Source: Neospora caninum Liverpool (taxonomy: Eukaryota; Apicomplexa; Conoidasida; Eucoccidiorida; Sarcocystidae). Taken from it: a stretch of DNA of 64,000 nucleotides. The position numbers were made by a program, and so were the translations under genes. Of the stretch, positions 12,250-25,400 are shown piece by piece (position 1 is the first letter of the stretch; each line of letters starts with the position of its first letter). The notes under the pieces were generated by a model that was not told where the DNA came from, made no database searches, and worked only from the letters and a program-made list of their open reading frames with translations. The stretch covers positions 682,001 through 746,000 of the forward strand of contig NC_018386.1 in the NCBI RefSeq assembly GCF_000208865.1, given 5' to 3'.

Positions 12250-15200
12250 ATGAGCCGGCGAGACGAACAAGACGGCCAGCGGGGCCTTGAGGAAAGTCGC
12301 GGGGAGGGGTACGCGCCTCCTTTCTTCTCGCCGTTTCCCGCGCCTTCCGTCTTTCTTCACGCTAACGGCCGAGGCCGTGAGTCGTCTTTCCCGTCCTCTT
12401 CATGTCCCGAAGAGAAACGGGCGGACTGCGCCTCTTTGCCCGCGTCTCTTCCTTCTCACCTGTCTTTCTTTTCGTTTCCCTCCCCGCTGGGGCAAGGCGA
12501 GGCAGACCTCAACTCGAGTGCCGACAGCAACGGAGACAAGCGTGACGCAAACGCCAAAGGACCGAAGAAGGAAGACGGGGGCGAGGCGTCGGAGAACGTG
12601 ACATGCAGACTCCAGTGGCACCAGGACGCTGCCAAGGTGGGACTCCTTAGCCACGAAGGAAGACGGTTTTGGAAGAAGCGGAAAGCTGGAATGATTTCCC
12701 TCGTCTACGAAAATGCGCTGAGGTCTTCCGGCGTACATGCCTATCGATACGATATTCGTCAAGGTAAAACGCTAAACGCGCAACCCCCGTCTGTGTCTCT
12801 GGGCGTCTCTCTGGCTTTCTGTCCCTCTGTGTGAAGCCACCCAGAGAGGCAGCGATAGGTGTACTTCCAGTATGACGAGTTCTGCACGTTGTTGTCTGTT
12901 GTAGCAAAAGCGGCGCATGCATCTACCCGCTTGCCGATCGATGCTCTGAGATCGATTTACGTCATCTCTCCGAGCTTCGTCCTCCGGCGCTCTCTCGTCG
13001 GCAACCGAAAGCTCCTCTGGAACCTCGGATTCGACCGATTTAGGTGCCTGCCAATCTACACATGTATCATATATATGTATATATACATGAGTGTATACGT
13101 CTATATGCATATAATTTCACTTATCCGTTTGCAGATGTATACTTTCTGTTTTGCGTGCTGTGGGCTTTTTGGCTGCGCTCGGTTTCTCTGCAGAGCGGTG
13201 CCTGATGAGTGTCGTTTTCTCTTTGTTTTGTCGAGCAGCATCCCGCCGGGTTTAGGTCTGGAATGGCGATGTGTCACACATTTCTCTGGTGCACGCGACA
13301 CGTGCGGTTCATCGGTTCTCTCTCCACAAGAGTGATCTTAGCTGTATTTGTCTGCCCAATGGAGCTTGGCATCTTCAAGATCCAGGAACCGAAGGCGTCG
13401 TACAGACTGCTCCAAAAACTGTTTTAACGGATCCAGTCCCCTTCGTCTGTCACTGTTTCTCCCTTTTGCCGCCAGGGAACGTGAGTGCGGCGGATGGCGC
13501 GGGCTTCGTCTTTGCAAGTAAGCGAACTGAGCGAAACGCTTTGACTGTTTGGGACAGCTGCTTGCGCACGCAGCTGAAGCGCGCCCGAAAGGCCAAAACA
13601 GACCAGAAGAGAAAAAAACAACACACGAGACGCAAGTCGGCCCCGCTTCCGCATGCATCTCTGCAGATCGCGTCCCTTGTGGGAAAAACATCCAGAACCT
13701 CTGGAGCGTCTTCGTCAATCGCCAGGGTACCCTTTGCAAACGTAAGCCAGGAAACGTGAAGACAACACCGCGAAAAGATGATCAGGTTTCGTCGTTTTCG
13801 AGGCCGATCCTCGCCTCCTCTCTGTAATTCGTTTCGATTTCCCTCTCCTGGCAACAGATGCCTATATGAATTCGCCGGTGAAGTCCGTCTTCCTTGTCGG
13901 CTTTTTGCCATTCAAGGACATGCCTAGACACCTCGCCACAAAACCATGTAGATAGATATAAATACTGAGAAGATAAGCCATACTGATGTTGGTGTATACC
14001 ACGATAAACATATATATATATATATATATATGTCTAGGTCTATATGTCTAGGTATATATATATGTATATATTCACGTGGAGCTAAGAGGATAGATGCAGT
14101 AGCACAGAGGCAAAAGTAGAGGGAGAGGTGCTGAGTGCTGACCGCGTTTGGTGTTTGCGACTCGCCGTGTCATACCGCAGGTGAAGAAACCGCTGAAAAG
14201 TCGGTTCGTTTCCGTAAACGATGTTGTCCACTTTTGGTTTTACCTCGATACGGGTGTTTTTTGAGTCGTCGAGGTGTTTTCGCATGCGCGGCGCCGCAGG
14301 CATGGGCCAGGCCCTGGCGAAGCTGCCGCCGCCGGGGCTAAAACCTCTGGAGCCTGGAACGAGCGTTTCTCTCCTCGTCGACTTAGACTGCAAAGTTGCT
14401 GTCTTCCAGGTAACGCAGGGAAATGCGGCTTTCCGCTTCGGAGTTCTTTACCCTGCTCCCACCTGGCCTGTCGTCTTTCGCAGAAACGCGTGGGCCTTTT
14501 TCCTTGCCTTCCGGATTTCCATCTCTGACCCCTCGTCTTTCCTTCTACCTACGTTCCCGCTTGTGTTCTATTCTTCTCTTCTCGTGTATCTTCCTCATTC
14601 ATGTGCTGCCTCTCCCTTCTCTGTCTTCTTTTCCTCTTCCCTCTTCTGCTCTCTCTCTCTCTGTCCGTCTCTTTCTCTCTATCGCCTTCTCTTTCTCCGT
14701 CTCTTTCTCCCTCTCCGTCTCGCCCTCTTCTCTTCCTCCCTCTCCCTCTCTTTCCCTCCATCTCCCTCTCTTTCTCCCTCTCCCTCTCTTTCTCCCTCTC
14801 CCTCTCTTTCTCTCCATCTCCTCCTCTTTCTCCCTCTCCCTCTCTTTCTCTCCATCTCCTTCTCTTTCTTCAAGACTCTCTCACCATACCTGCTAGGCGG
14901 CTCTGCGTGTGGTTCTCGGGGGGTCTTTACGTCTCGCCCTGGACGCCTCCAGTTTTTGGCGTTTGTGCCTTTTCTTTGTTTTCATCTCGGCTGCCTCCTG
15001 TTCTGCGCTCCTCGTTTGTCACTCGCTGTCGGCTTATCGGCGGCGCATCCTTTCCCTGCGTCTGTGCATGCAGATGCGCACCGCGACGGGCGCCGAAACG
15101 CCCCCTCGGTTGGTGGATTTCCAGGACATGGGCGAGAGGGCCGGGTGCTCCCAGGGCTACTTCTGCGTCGTCATTGCGGCGGGTCAGTTTCGCGTTGCTT

Positions 15201-18053
15201 CATGGCAACAAACAACGATTGCATGCAGTGCCCAACACTCTACCCGAAGCCCCGCCGCTTGTCGGCCTCCCTGCTCTCTTGCGAACTGAGCAGAAACAGC
15301 TAAACCGCACGATGCCGCGTCCTTTTTCACCTTTGCTGGCATCCAGTAGGCGAGAGGCGCGCGTTGCGGCCGCCTTCCTCGTTGCTTTGTTTTCGATTGT
15401 CCTCCCACCCGTTCAGGGACCACAAGGCTCTCCCCTTCGTCTCAAGATGCTTCCCGTGGGCGGCCTCGCTTCGCGCGTTTCGTGCGATCCTCGCCCTTCC
15501 TCCTTCTTGCACACCCTCGCTTCTTTTCTGTCGACTTCTCCCTGTTCGTCGCCTTCCTCGCATCTCCCTTTGGCGGCCTCAGATTTTCCCCTCTTTGGGC
15601 GCGCGCGCGCATCTGGTGCACATCGTGCATTTCACTCCTCCTCTGGAACGACATATATATATATATATATATGTGTAAACCTGATTCCGTGCATATATGT
15701 GTAGATATTTATTTATCGATGCATGCATGAAGGTTGAGATGTGTGTAGACGGCTAGGTTCGCATCTTTCGAAGATGTACAGAGACATCCGATTCGTCCCT
15801 AATAACAAATGCACTCTTGAACAAAACAGCTAGCGCTGCGTTTCCGTCGATGCCTTACTCTCAGGCGACGTCATCGTTGAGATGTCAGAGGCGGTCGAAC
15901 TGCGGCGGACGTACGCGACACAGATCCGGCCGTCTCTCCCTGTTGCTTCATCTCCGTCTCTGCCTTCTACGGATTCATCTCTGTCTAGTTCGCCTTCTCG
16001 ATCGTTTCCTGCTCACTCTTCTTTCGGCTTTACGCCTGCCTCTGCTCGTCAGCCGCAGCCTTTCGGGGGCCTGCCTGGTGGCGGACCGGCCCTCAGGCGC
16101 CCGAACGATGCTCCGCCTCTCCTAGCCTCACCAGCTCCTCTCCTAGGCGCTTTTCGTGGAGATGTCTCTTCTCCCTCCTCTTTGCCTTCTTCCTCGTCTT
16201 CCTTTCCACCCGCCTTCCCTTCTGCCTCTTTGCCGTCCTCGTCTTCCTTTCCTTCACCCGCCGTCCCTTCCTCGTCCTCTTCTTCCTCATCCTCTCCTTT
16301 CCCAGCTTCATCGTCTCCTTCTTCGCCTCTTGTGCCGTTGCCTGTTCGTCTTCCGTCTTCTGTGGCTGCTCCCTCAGTCGCATCTTGCTCTCCGGTTTCC
16401 GGTCCCCTCAACGGGAGTCTCGTCCCTCCTTCTGAAGAGAACGGCATGCATGGAGCACAGTGCCTCACTTCTCCGCATGTTGGCTCTTCTCTCCCCTCCG
16501 CGCTCTCGCCTGCGTCTCTCGCTCCCTTGCCTCCTCCTGCCGCCCTCCTCTCTCTGCCTGCATGCGCGGCTTCCTCTGCCCCTTTGTCTGCGCCTTCGGC
16601 GGCGTCGTCGCCTTCCGTGGCCCTGTCAAATGCACGCGCTGCGTCTCCCCCCGTCCTCGCGTTCCCGTCCAGGAAACCTTCCATTGCTGGCTGTCGGTCT
16701 TCCTCTGCGTCGCCCTCGCCGCCAGCTTCGGCTGCCGACGACGTAGAGACAGTTCCAGGTCTTCGCGAGGGGGACACTGGGGACCGCGAACGCGAGGACG
16801 CGCGCCTGTGTTTCAGCGGCGTCCAAAAGTCGCGCGTTTCCTGCCAGAGTCGAAATCTGTCTCCCCTGCGGTTCTGCGCAGGCTCCACTGCCTCCTCGTC
16901 GGGTGCGCCTCAGAGGCTCCAGCCGCTGTCGCCCGACAGTGTCTCCGTGAGTTGCGATGACCCCGCGGTCGACGCCGATCGCCTCACCCCTCTCGTGGTC
17001 TCGCTCACCAGGGGCGTGTCACAAGAAGGCTCGGTTCACGAGGCCCCAGAGCCGCCGGATACTTCGCCCTCGTCGTTTTCTTCGTTCTCGTCCGCTGTCT
17101 CGTCTGCGCCTTCGCGCCTCTTTTCCCATGCCCCGGATTCGGCGTCGCCCTCGGCGGAGTTCCCTCGCCGCCCAGGGCCCGCGCAGGCCTCGCCCCTGTT
17201 TCTCTCGCAGGGCGGGCTGTTTGACAGCCAGGCCTTCCTCGCTTCTTCGACCTTTCAGCGTTTCGGGCCTTTTCCTTTTCCGCTGCCTTCGCATCTGTGT
17301 GGCCCGAACGCGGCGGCGGCCAGCGTCGCAGCCTCAGCCGCCGCACAGCTGCCCTACGTCTTCCTCGAGTTCGAGCGGCTGGCGGCGACGGCGGTCGGCG
17401 GCGCGATTGTCTCCTCTGAAAACCTTCCCGCGTCGCTTTCCTCGTTTGCTTCATCGCCGGCGAGGCTCGTATGGAACAATCGCGCTGCGTCTGCTCACGT
17501 GATTGCTGCTGCTGCACACATGACCGCCGCCGCGCAGGCGATTGCGCTGGAGGCGCAGCAGGAGGCGGAAGCCGTCCGGACCGCCGAGTGCGCCGCGACC
17601 GCTAGTTGGGCTCCACGGGGGGCGGACGGGGACCCCCTGGGCGAGGCAGGTAAAGAGACAGATAAGACGGCGGATGCGCCCGACGCTGATACCGGGAGGC
17701 GGACGGAGGGAAGCCGCTTGGCCACGAATCGAAATGTGTCGGCGGGCGAGAACACGAGGACAATAAGGGAGGCAGAAAAGAGTGCGAGGTGGGAGGGCGC
17801 AGATGCCCGGGCGGAGGTCGGCAGAGAAATCGTTCAGTCTGCACGGAGGCTCTCGTTTGTCTCCCCGCTTCTGTCGCCCGAGATGCCGATAGGAGAAGAA
17901 CGCCCGACATTGCGACCAACTACCGCAACGCGGGAAGAGGAAACCCTTGAAAGCGGAGACTCCCTCGCTGCCCCGGAAAGAAGAGACGCAGTTGGAAGGC
18001 GAGAGGAAGGCACCTCCTCGGCGAAGGTGCGGGAAAGCAGGGAGGAAACGTGA
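12250..18053 (+). CDS. Conserved protein with possible SPRY-like region and long Ser/Ala/Pro tail
   Basis: I do not recognise this gene by name. Six exons join in phase with GT-AG borders: 12250-12763, 13476-13517, 13667-13741, 14300-14409, 15074-15182, 15865-18053; 1012 residues. About residues 118-290 look like a folded beta-rich domain, with GLLSHEGRRFWKK, SSGVHAYRYDI, ADGAGFVFA, NIQNLWSVFVNRQGTLC, GTSVSLLVDLDCKVAVFQ and QGYFCVVIAAGDVIVEM. The 'SGVH...YDI' and 'VSLLVDLD' parts recall SPRY/B30.2 strands, but that is inference. The remaining roughly 700 residues are Ser/Pro/Ala-rich, then Ala-rich helical (about 870-930), then charged. There is no signal peptide or membrane segment. A short overlapping upstream ATG frame begins at 12240. 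Small exons 2 and 3 rest on phase and on sequence continuity across the joins. Confidence 0.75.
14620..14880 (+). repeat. CTCCCTCT-type polypyrimidine minisatellite in intron 4
   Basis: Tandem copies of a TCTCCCTCTCCCTCTCTT-like unit with variants fill the intron between 14410 and 15073 of the SPRY-like gene. The frame is open on the plus strand only because the repeat lacks stops. Non-coding. Confidence 0.8.
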
Positions 18054-19381
18054 AGGCAGCCAAGGCCGGCGAAGCGCAGACGCGGAACACGGACGAACAC
18101 ATAGACGAGAGAGAGGTGTATATCTGCCTTCTGTTGCACAGACTGCCTTTCGTGTGAGACTCCATCTCTGCCGTGCGCTGCCCTCTCGGCAGAGCGGCGC
18201 CGCGCTTTCGACCATAAAACCTAGAGACGTGTGTCAGGCCCGAGCAGCGTCAGAAGACGTCCTACGATGGTGTCCCAGCTCGCAGAGGTCCGCGCCGACC
18301 ACAGGGCTAGTCCTGGTTCAGTCTTACGGCGTGGATCTGGAACGGCGGTGTGAGGGCCATCCAATTAGCTGCGTGAACCGGCAGTGTGTCGCGGTGGGTC
18401 GGCGGATACCCAGGAGGGCTTTGAATGTTCTTTTCTCACCCCTTTTCCCCTCTGGTCCGCCAAGGTAGCGGCTACGGCCACCGGGTGATAAGGACATCAC
18501 TTTTTTTTAGGCAAGTAGGTTTTTTGACTGTAATTTTAAGTTTCGCCGTGTGGATTCCCAAACGGGTTTTTTTGCACGGAAACGCAGGGATAGGTGTATC
18601 GGGAGGAGCGTTTTGGCTGCGGCGTTTCTTTCCGCAAGCTGTGGAGTCGCGTCTAACGTGAAGGGAGGTTTCAAAACGCAGATTTCTTGCTGTCACATGC
18701 AGCCGAGGAATGAGCTTGAAAACTCTTGGGTAGATGGCTGCAAACGCTTGACGGGGCGGGAATGCAGATGTGTCACGGGGCCATGCAGTTCCGGGTGTCG
18801 AGAGTCGGGTGGTCTCCCACCACGTGGAAAACGACATGCGCTTGTTTACCGAGACGGGGCCGTTTCACGCCTCATGCATGCGGCTTGTTGGCTAGCTCCC
18901 GGACTTTTTCTGGCGAAGGTTTTTGAACCGTGCTGTCGTGGAGATCGCGTCGAAGGGCGCGCGAGCCTCCTTCGCCTCTGGAACTAGCGAGATCGGGGCG
19001 ACCTTCCACACATACACTCAATAAAAAATGCGCACACAGGTATATGTATGTGATGCGTGTATATATATATATATATATAAGGTGTAGTGGAGAGTCCATC
19101 TACCGATCCGCATGGTTGGAAAGATGTCGACAGAAACACGAGGATAGAGGCACACACGCTTGAGACGCAAACTTCCGTATGTCCGGGTTCTGATCGGTTG
19201 AGCGCGTCCCTTTTAGAGAAATGGTCTTGCAGCTTTCCTCGGGTCTGCGTGTGAGGCTGTAGCCTCGTCTCCCTAAATGTGTGGAACTCCCGGAATTGCT
19301 TGCGCTTGACAACAGAAAAGTTTCATGTACTCATATCAGTAGACGCATCTGCATGCACGAAGTTGAAAGTAGGTGCTGTGA

Positions 19382-19408
19382 ATATATATATATATATATA
19401 TATATATA
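19382..19408. repeat. (TA)n microsatellite
   Basis: An uninterrupted TA dinucleotide run of about 13 units in the intergenic gap; the repeat-coded Tyr-Ile open frame crossing it is not a gene. Confidence 0.9.
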
Positions 19409-20182
19409 CGGAAGTGTTGTACCGGCCTACTTTCAGTTCGCGTCACCGAACATGGGGGGAGGTTCTGTCAGAGTTGTGTTTCCTCTTAATGCAAGGTTTT
19501 GTCAACTTGGGAAGTTCCTGGACCTTCACGTTCCTTCTTCGTATCGCGTCAATGCGGTGAAGACGACTGTTTACACGGCTGCGTTGTTGTCAAGTCCGGT
19601 TCCAGTTTCGCCTTCGTTTAGGGCACATCTGTTGTTATTCCTCCGCCTTCTCTCGTGGGCTTTTTTTTGTCTGTTCATGGTATCAAGGCGTTTCCACCCT
19701 TGCGCGTTTACAGATCGGGAATTCGCAAAGTTTGCAACAGCGTCAGGGCGCGTGTACGGACTCTCACCGCTTCTTAGACATGGGGTGTATTGTCCATGTT
19801 CGGAGAGATTTGACCGGGTTTCTCTTCCCTTGTGTCCTAAACCACCGTACGGCCAGCTCTGCCGCCTGGCCGTCAGTAGACGGCTCCTATGGGCCTCGAA
19901 CGTGCTTCACAAAGAAGATCCGCTACAGAGAAGGCGATTTGGCAATGCCACACGTTTCCAGGCACTGAAAAACAATCGCCCAGACAGCAGAACTCGCGTT
20001 GATAGCAGGAAGTAACCCGAGAAAAGCTTTGAATATGCGCGAGTTTGAAGCGAAGACCTCCGAACACGACGCACGCGCCTCGCGTGCGATTCACACAAAC
20101 GCAAGAGCCCGAGTTCTGGCCTCTCTTTTCGTCTGCTCACCAGGGAAAAACCCAAAACCACCGGAGCAGCGTCTTGCTATAT

Positions 20183-20200
20183 GGGGGGGGGGGGGGGGGG
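20183..20200 (+). repeat. Poly-G homopolymer of 18
   Basis: Eighteen consecutive G bases directly followed by CCGGCGG. The length may be affected by sequencing error. Confidence 0.9.
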
Positions 20201-22444
20201 CCGGCGGACAGCATCAGTGCGAGAAGGACGCCCGTGCTCTTATGTCTGTTTACACTTCAAACGCACGGGAAAAGACTGCATTTTCGGACTGATTCGCGCG
20301 CTTCAGCCCAGTAGCAACGATGTTGTCAACACTTCCTCGCGAGGGGATCAAATGACGAACTCTCTTCATTTCAGCCGCATAGATCCAGTTAGTGTGCACT
20401 GCTTCAAACTCGCGCACGGCGAACTCATCCTATCGTCTCTTCTCCTTGGGCATCAACTGGAAGGAAGCGCGGGAAAACAAGAGGAAGATATGCCTATTTG
20501 ACCTTAAAACACGACAGATCGAGAAAGAGGGAGAGCGGAGGCGCGAAGGCGACAGAACGAATGACAAGAGGCTGAAGAAGCATAAAAGGGAGTTCTACAG
20601 AAGAGGAGACGGAAGCTCCAGTTCAGAGAAGCGATTGACGAACATAGGGATGCCCCCGATAGCGACGCTTTTTCACAGCGTCGGCAGAAACGAAGCCGGA
20701 ATCCCTGAACGGCTCTGTCTTGTGACAATGGAGGAATGACGACCGGACTGTGCTTTGAGACATCGGCCAAGTACCTCTGGTATGAGAGAGGCAAGGCAGA
20801 GAGGAACGAACAGGAACAAAGAAAACGGCGTCCAGCGAAACCCTGTCCCTCCCTGTCCTCAGCTACAGGCAAGGTGAACCCCACAGCACAAAGGAATGCA
20901 TGCTGCGTAGACGATTCCGTACCTACTCAACGCCGACAGGGATAAAAAGGACACATTCCACAACGGATGCAGACACTGTATTTCGTGGCGCCAGCAGACT
21001 GTCGAGACCTAACGTGTGGAAGACGTTCCATGCATCTTCAGTCGCGTCTTCCTGCGTGGTGTCGGGTATCGGCAGATCCGAGAAGGGTGTCCTACCGCCG
21101 CAGTTCCCTGATCGAGACCTCACGTTATCTCTCTTCCCGACTCCCACTCTCTGTCTTCCCTGGCACGCCTCTGCGCGTCCCGTTCTCCAGCGGCTGCTCA
21201 ATCTAGAATCTGTCGTATTGCTCCATCCGGTATGCGCAATCTGAATCTGCCTTGGCGCGCTACGGCCTTATCGACAAGAACCGCGCACGCTTCTCTCAGA
21301 AGTCTTGTTGAACACGGCTTTGCCTTCTCATTCTCGAGACATACCTGCCTGTCTTGCCGCGATCGATTGCCAAGTGCTGTTCCCAGGTTTGCCGGGTCAT
21401 CAGCGGTTGCCTGGCAGAACGCTGCCTGACTGCTGACCGCCGAGGATTTGCTTCCTTTTCGTCTTTCCTCGCTTCTATGATCTTTTCCAGAACCGTTCAT
21501 CTAACGTACTGCGCATCTCGGGTCCAGTCGGGGGCGGAAACTTTCCTTTACCCACCTCGAGACACACGCTCACCGCTAGCCTTCGTTCAAGCGCAACTCC
21601 ACGCACAGCTCTTCGACTTGGCCACCGCCAGCGAACCTTTAGCAGACGTCGGAAGTTTGGACGATTCGATGCCGAGGGGATTGAGACAAGTCAACGTTTG
21701 CGACCGCGAGAGTCGCTGTCAAATCGCCTGTTTTGCTGACCTTGTGTGAAAGACTGGGAGAGATCGAACGTCGAATCCGCTCTCCTCTGGAACTTTTCGC
21801 ACAGCTCTCTGCCACGCGAGCATTTCTGACTTTTCCCCGTAATGCAGTGAACGAATCCCCCCCAAGAGCAGAGAAAAAGGAGCGAAAAATCGCGGCAAAC
21901 CGCTATTCGAACTCCTGCAGCTCTGTTGTGCTCTTGTGCGTTTTTCTTCCCTCGTTTCCCCCCCGGGTTTCCTTCGCTACCCGCCTTTTCCGCCTCACGC
22001 CAGGATGTGCGCTGCTCTGTGAATTGACCGAGAACCCGAAAGTCCAAATCTCCCCTTCCGTTAACTTCTCCTGCGCTCTTTGAACATCTCTGCCTCTGTG
22101 GCAACTCTCTTTTTCTGTGTCGGCGATCGGGTCTCGCCTCCGTTCCTACCCCGTGTCGCCCGCCGCCCATCTCTCGTGGCCGGTCTCTCAGGCCACTCTC
22201 TGTCCCTGTTGTGGTGTCTTACTCCCCGTGTCTTACGGCGTCTCCCGTTTTCTGCCGTCTCCTCGGCCTCTCTGTAGCCTGTCCGCTTCGCTGTGCCGCA
22301 CGCGTGTCTTCACCTGGAAACCCTGTCAATCTCGTGTGTGCCGAAGCTTTACTCCTTCCGCGTTCCGCGCGCCGCCGCCGTGCTGGGAGGCCTCTCGGAA
22401 TCGCCACGTTTTCGCCTTTTGAGTTCCGCAGAGAGGTAGCAGAG

Positions 22445-25400
22445 ATGGAGAAAAACCAGCAGCGAGTGAAGCGGCGACTCGCGAGTGCCCAGATGCCTGC
22501 TCATGACGGCGTCGAGCCGGCGAAGCTCCGCGCGCCCGCCGCCCTGGATCCGTGCTCGCCGTCTCTCATGCTCACGGACTGGTACCAGTTCTCGATGCTG
22601 TACGCGAACTGGGAAGCTGAAAAACACCACCAACATGCCGTCTTTGAGGGGTTTTTCCGGAAGGCGCCGTTCCAGGGGGAATTCGCCGTCATGGCCGGCG
22701 TCAAGCAAGTCGTGGAATTCATTTCCCGCATGCGGTTTACCGAAGAACACATCGCGTTCTTCAGGTGAGGCCTGGCGAGTGGCCTGTTCCGAACCGTGGG
22801 CGCCCGCAGAGACAGGACGGGCGCTCTGCACGCTGAGACTCCGCAGGCGGCCATTCGAGACAATCGCCGAACAGAGACGAGAACGGGGAGAACCTGGAGG
22901 AGGCAGGAAAGAATGGAGGGAAGGTGATCAAGAGGCGAGAAAGCGAAGAGGAGGGGGGAGCAAGTGGAGACCGAGGGGGGAAAGGTTGAGGGTTTTTGTC
23001 GAGGAAAGCGGTGGATGAAACGGCTTTGTTCTGTGCTGAATGGGGAGCGTTTGAGAGTGCGTGTGAGAATGCGACGCTTCTTTGATCGTGTGCGATGGGG
23101 GCGGCGCGCGGGCCGCAAAGGCTCTTGTGGCTTTCCCATCTCGCCTCAGTAGACAGAGTCGGGGAAAGCCTCGGGAAGAGGAGAGCCTGGTCCGTCAACC
23201 GAGGGGAGCTGAGGAGAGGCAGAACTTTGGTTTCGGAAGATACATCCAGCCAAGGGGTCGGCTGTGAAAAGCGGAAGTCGGAAAACCGGGTTTTCGATTG
23301 TACGCGACAGCGTCAGGAAAGATGTGGCGTTTCATGGAAAATGCGAACCCGCTGGCCCGTAGCCGACAGTGTGTCTCCTCTCTCTGCCGTGTCCCGGTTT
23401 TGCTAACTTATACAGAACCCAATTTCCGCACGCCAGCGAGGAGTTTTTTGACTACCTTCGGTCGGTCGACTGCTCCGATCTTTGTCTTCACGGTGGGTGA
23501 AAAAGTGCGAGGGACACTCCCCGCAGAGGGACAACGGAGACACAGAGAAAGAATCAGGACAAAGAGGCGAGCGAGGAAGAGGGATCCGAGCAGAGATAAC
23601 AGATACAGACCGTCTTCGCCGTTTTATAGTAGCTCTCTGGTGACGCGCCATCGCGCCGTCTCCGGGTGCCGTCGTTGTCTCCTCGCCTCTTTCCGTGACG
23701 GCGCTCCCGTTGAGCCTTGCCTTCCCTGTGGTCGTGACCGCCGTTTGATTCGCCTTCCTCTCTTCTTTTTTTCCTGTGGTTTGTGAGAGCATCTCGCCCT
23801 CCTTCGCGGCAGGTGCACGCCTGAGGCAAGAACCAACCTCTGAAGGGATTGTCTGGGTTGCAGCACGCGTCCTCGTCCCGTCTCGGTCATGCTCCTTTCT
23901 TCCTGACTAGCAGAGACGCGCCCACTCGTTTTCGCTTGTCTTTCGCAAGCGCGTCTCCATCGCCGCTGCGAAGAGCGATGTTTCTTGCATGCTGGCGCAT
24001 GTGCTTTCCGGGTCTTCTTTCTGCGTGCAGCCATTCCCGAAGGCACGATCGTTTTCCCGAAGGTTCCTCTCATCCGGATCGAAGGCCCGCTCGCTATTTG
24101 TCAGCTCATCGAAACGGCCGTCTTGAACATCCTCAACTTTGCCATTCTCGTTGCTACAAATGCGGCGCGGTGAGCCTCGGCCTCGTTTTCCTCGTTCTCC
24201 TTGCCCCGTTCTCCTCCTTCTCCTTGTTCTCTTCCTTCTCCTCCTTCTCTTCCTTCTCCTCCTTCTCTTCCTTCTCCCTGTTCTCTTGTTCTCCCTTTCC
24301 CGTCTTTTCTCGAATGTCGCCTTTCTCGCCGTCAGGGCTGGGCGCGCGAGGCCCGCACGGCTGCCTTAGACTCTCCCCTGATTCTTGCGAGGCGTTTCAA
24401 GCAACCCTTGTTCGTCTTCGTGTTCGTCCCTCTCCAGCCTCGCTTCTTGGCCGCTGCTGCCTTCCGATTGTCTGTATCTGCCTTGGTGTACTTCGCTGAG
24501 TCTCCTGCCTGTGCGTCTCCGCGGCGTGGCCTTGTGCTCTGTCTTCCGATCCCTCTCGTCTCCAGACTCTTGCCTGCGTCTCCCACGCTGTCTCTGTTCA
24601 GACACCGCCTCGCCGCAGGCTGGGACAAAGTGTTGCTCGAGTTCGGCGCGCGACGGGCTCAAGGTAGACGGAGAAGTTTGAATTTCTCTCCTCCGTGCCA
24701 TGCTGAGACTTGGCGGGAAAAGACGGACGCACCCTCCCCCGAGTTTCTCCGGTCTCTCCTCTCTCTGGTTCCTTCCGTATACTCGACACCAGCTGTCGGG
24801 AGGGATCAGCGTGGTGTCTCTCTGCGCTTTTCGCCTTTCTGTCTTTCTTCGTCGAAGGCTTCCCCGCTGTCTCTCGTTCTCTCGCCTTGGCCACCACAAC
24901 CTGCGCTCTGTCCTTTCATCACTCTCTCCCCCAACAGGTCGTTTCCCTAGCTGTGCTCCCCGCCTCCCCCGGTGTGTCGCACACGCTTTCGTTTTGTTTG
25001 TTCTCTTCGCTTTCCCCGCGGGCTCTCTGGCTGCGCTCTCGTCTCTGTCGTCTTGTGCGTGTGAGCTGCGTGTCCAGACGCGTGTTTTTGGCTGCACGAC
25101 TCTCCGCTCTCTGTCTCTCTCGTTGGCTGCGCTCCAGGCCCTGACGGGGCTCTCAGTGCGAGCCGGTACGCCTACTTGGGAGGCTTCGACGGCACAAGCA
25201 ACACGCAGGTAACACCCTTTCGGACAGCGAGAGGAGAAGGCCGGGTCGGGCGAAGAAAAGCGTCAGAGCGTCTGGGTGGGGTGGCGGTCGGCGAGGAAGA
25301 AAGCGCGAAGACACGGCGTCGGAGAAGTCTGACAGACGAAGAAGCGCCGCCGCGCAGAAGCGTATCCTGGGGACGAGACGAAAGAAAGGGCGGGCGTGCA

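Larger units (their letters stand above)
18054..22444. other. Large intergenic gap upstream of NAPRT
   Basis: 4.4 kb with no gene I can support. It holds the 3' flank of the SPRY-like gene and the 5' flank of NAPRT. Visible items are TA repeats at 19060-19079 and 19382-19408, an 18-base poly-G run at 20183-20200, and several open frames of 60-240 codons with no domain and often running through microsatellites. The last 300 bases before 22445 are pyrimidine-rich, as expected for a 5' UTR. Confidence 0.5.

Noticed and set aside
13859..13946. Possible extra exon (MNSPVKSVFLVGFLPFKD) in the SPRY-like gene
   Set aside because: It can be entered in phase, but its end has no good donor in the right phase, and the flanking exons already join in phase without it.
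14221..15303. Plus-strand open frame of 360 codons
   Set aside because: Most of it reads through the polypyrimidine intron repeat; only 14300-14409 is supported, as an exon of the SPRY-like gene.
19281..20015. Plus-strand open frame of 244 codons
   Set aside because: It crosses a (TA)n microsatellite as a Tyr-Ile run and has no recognisable domain.
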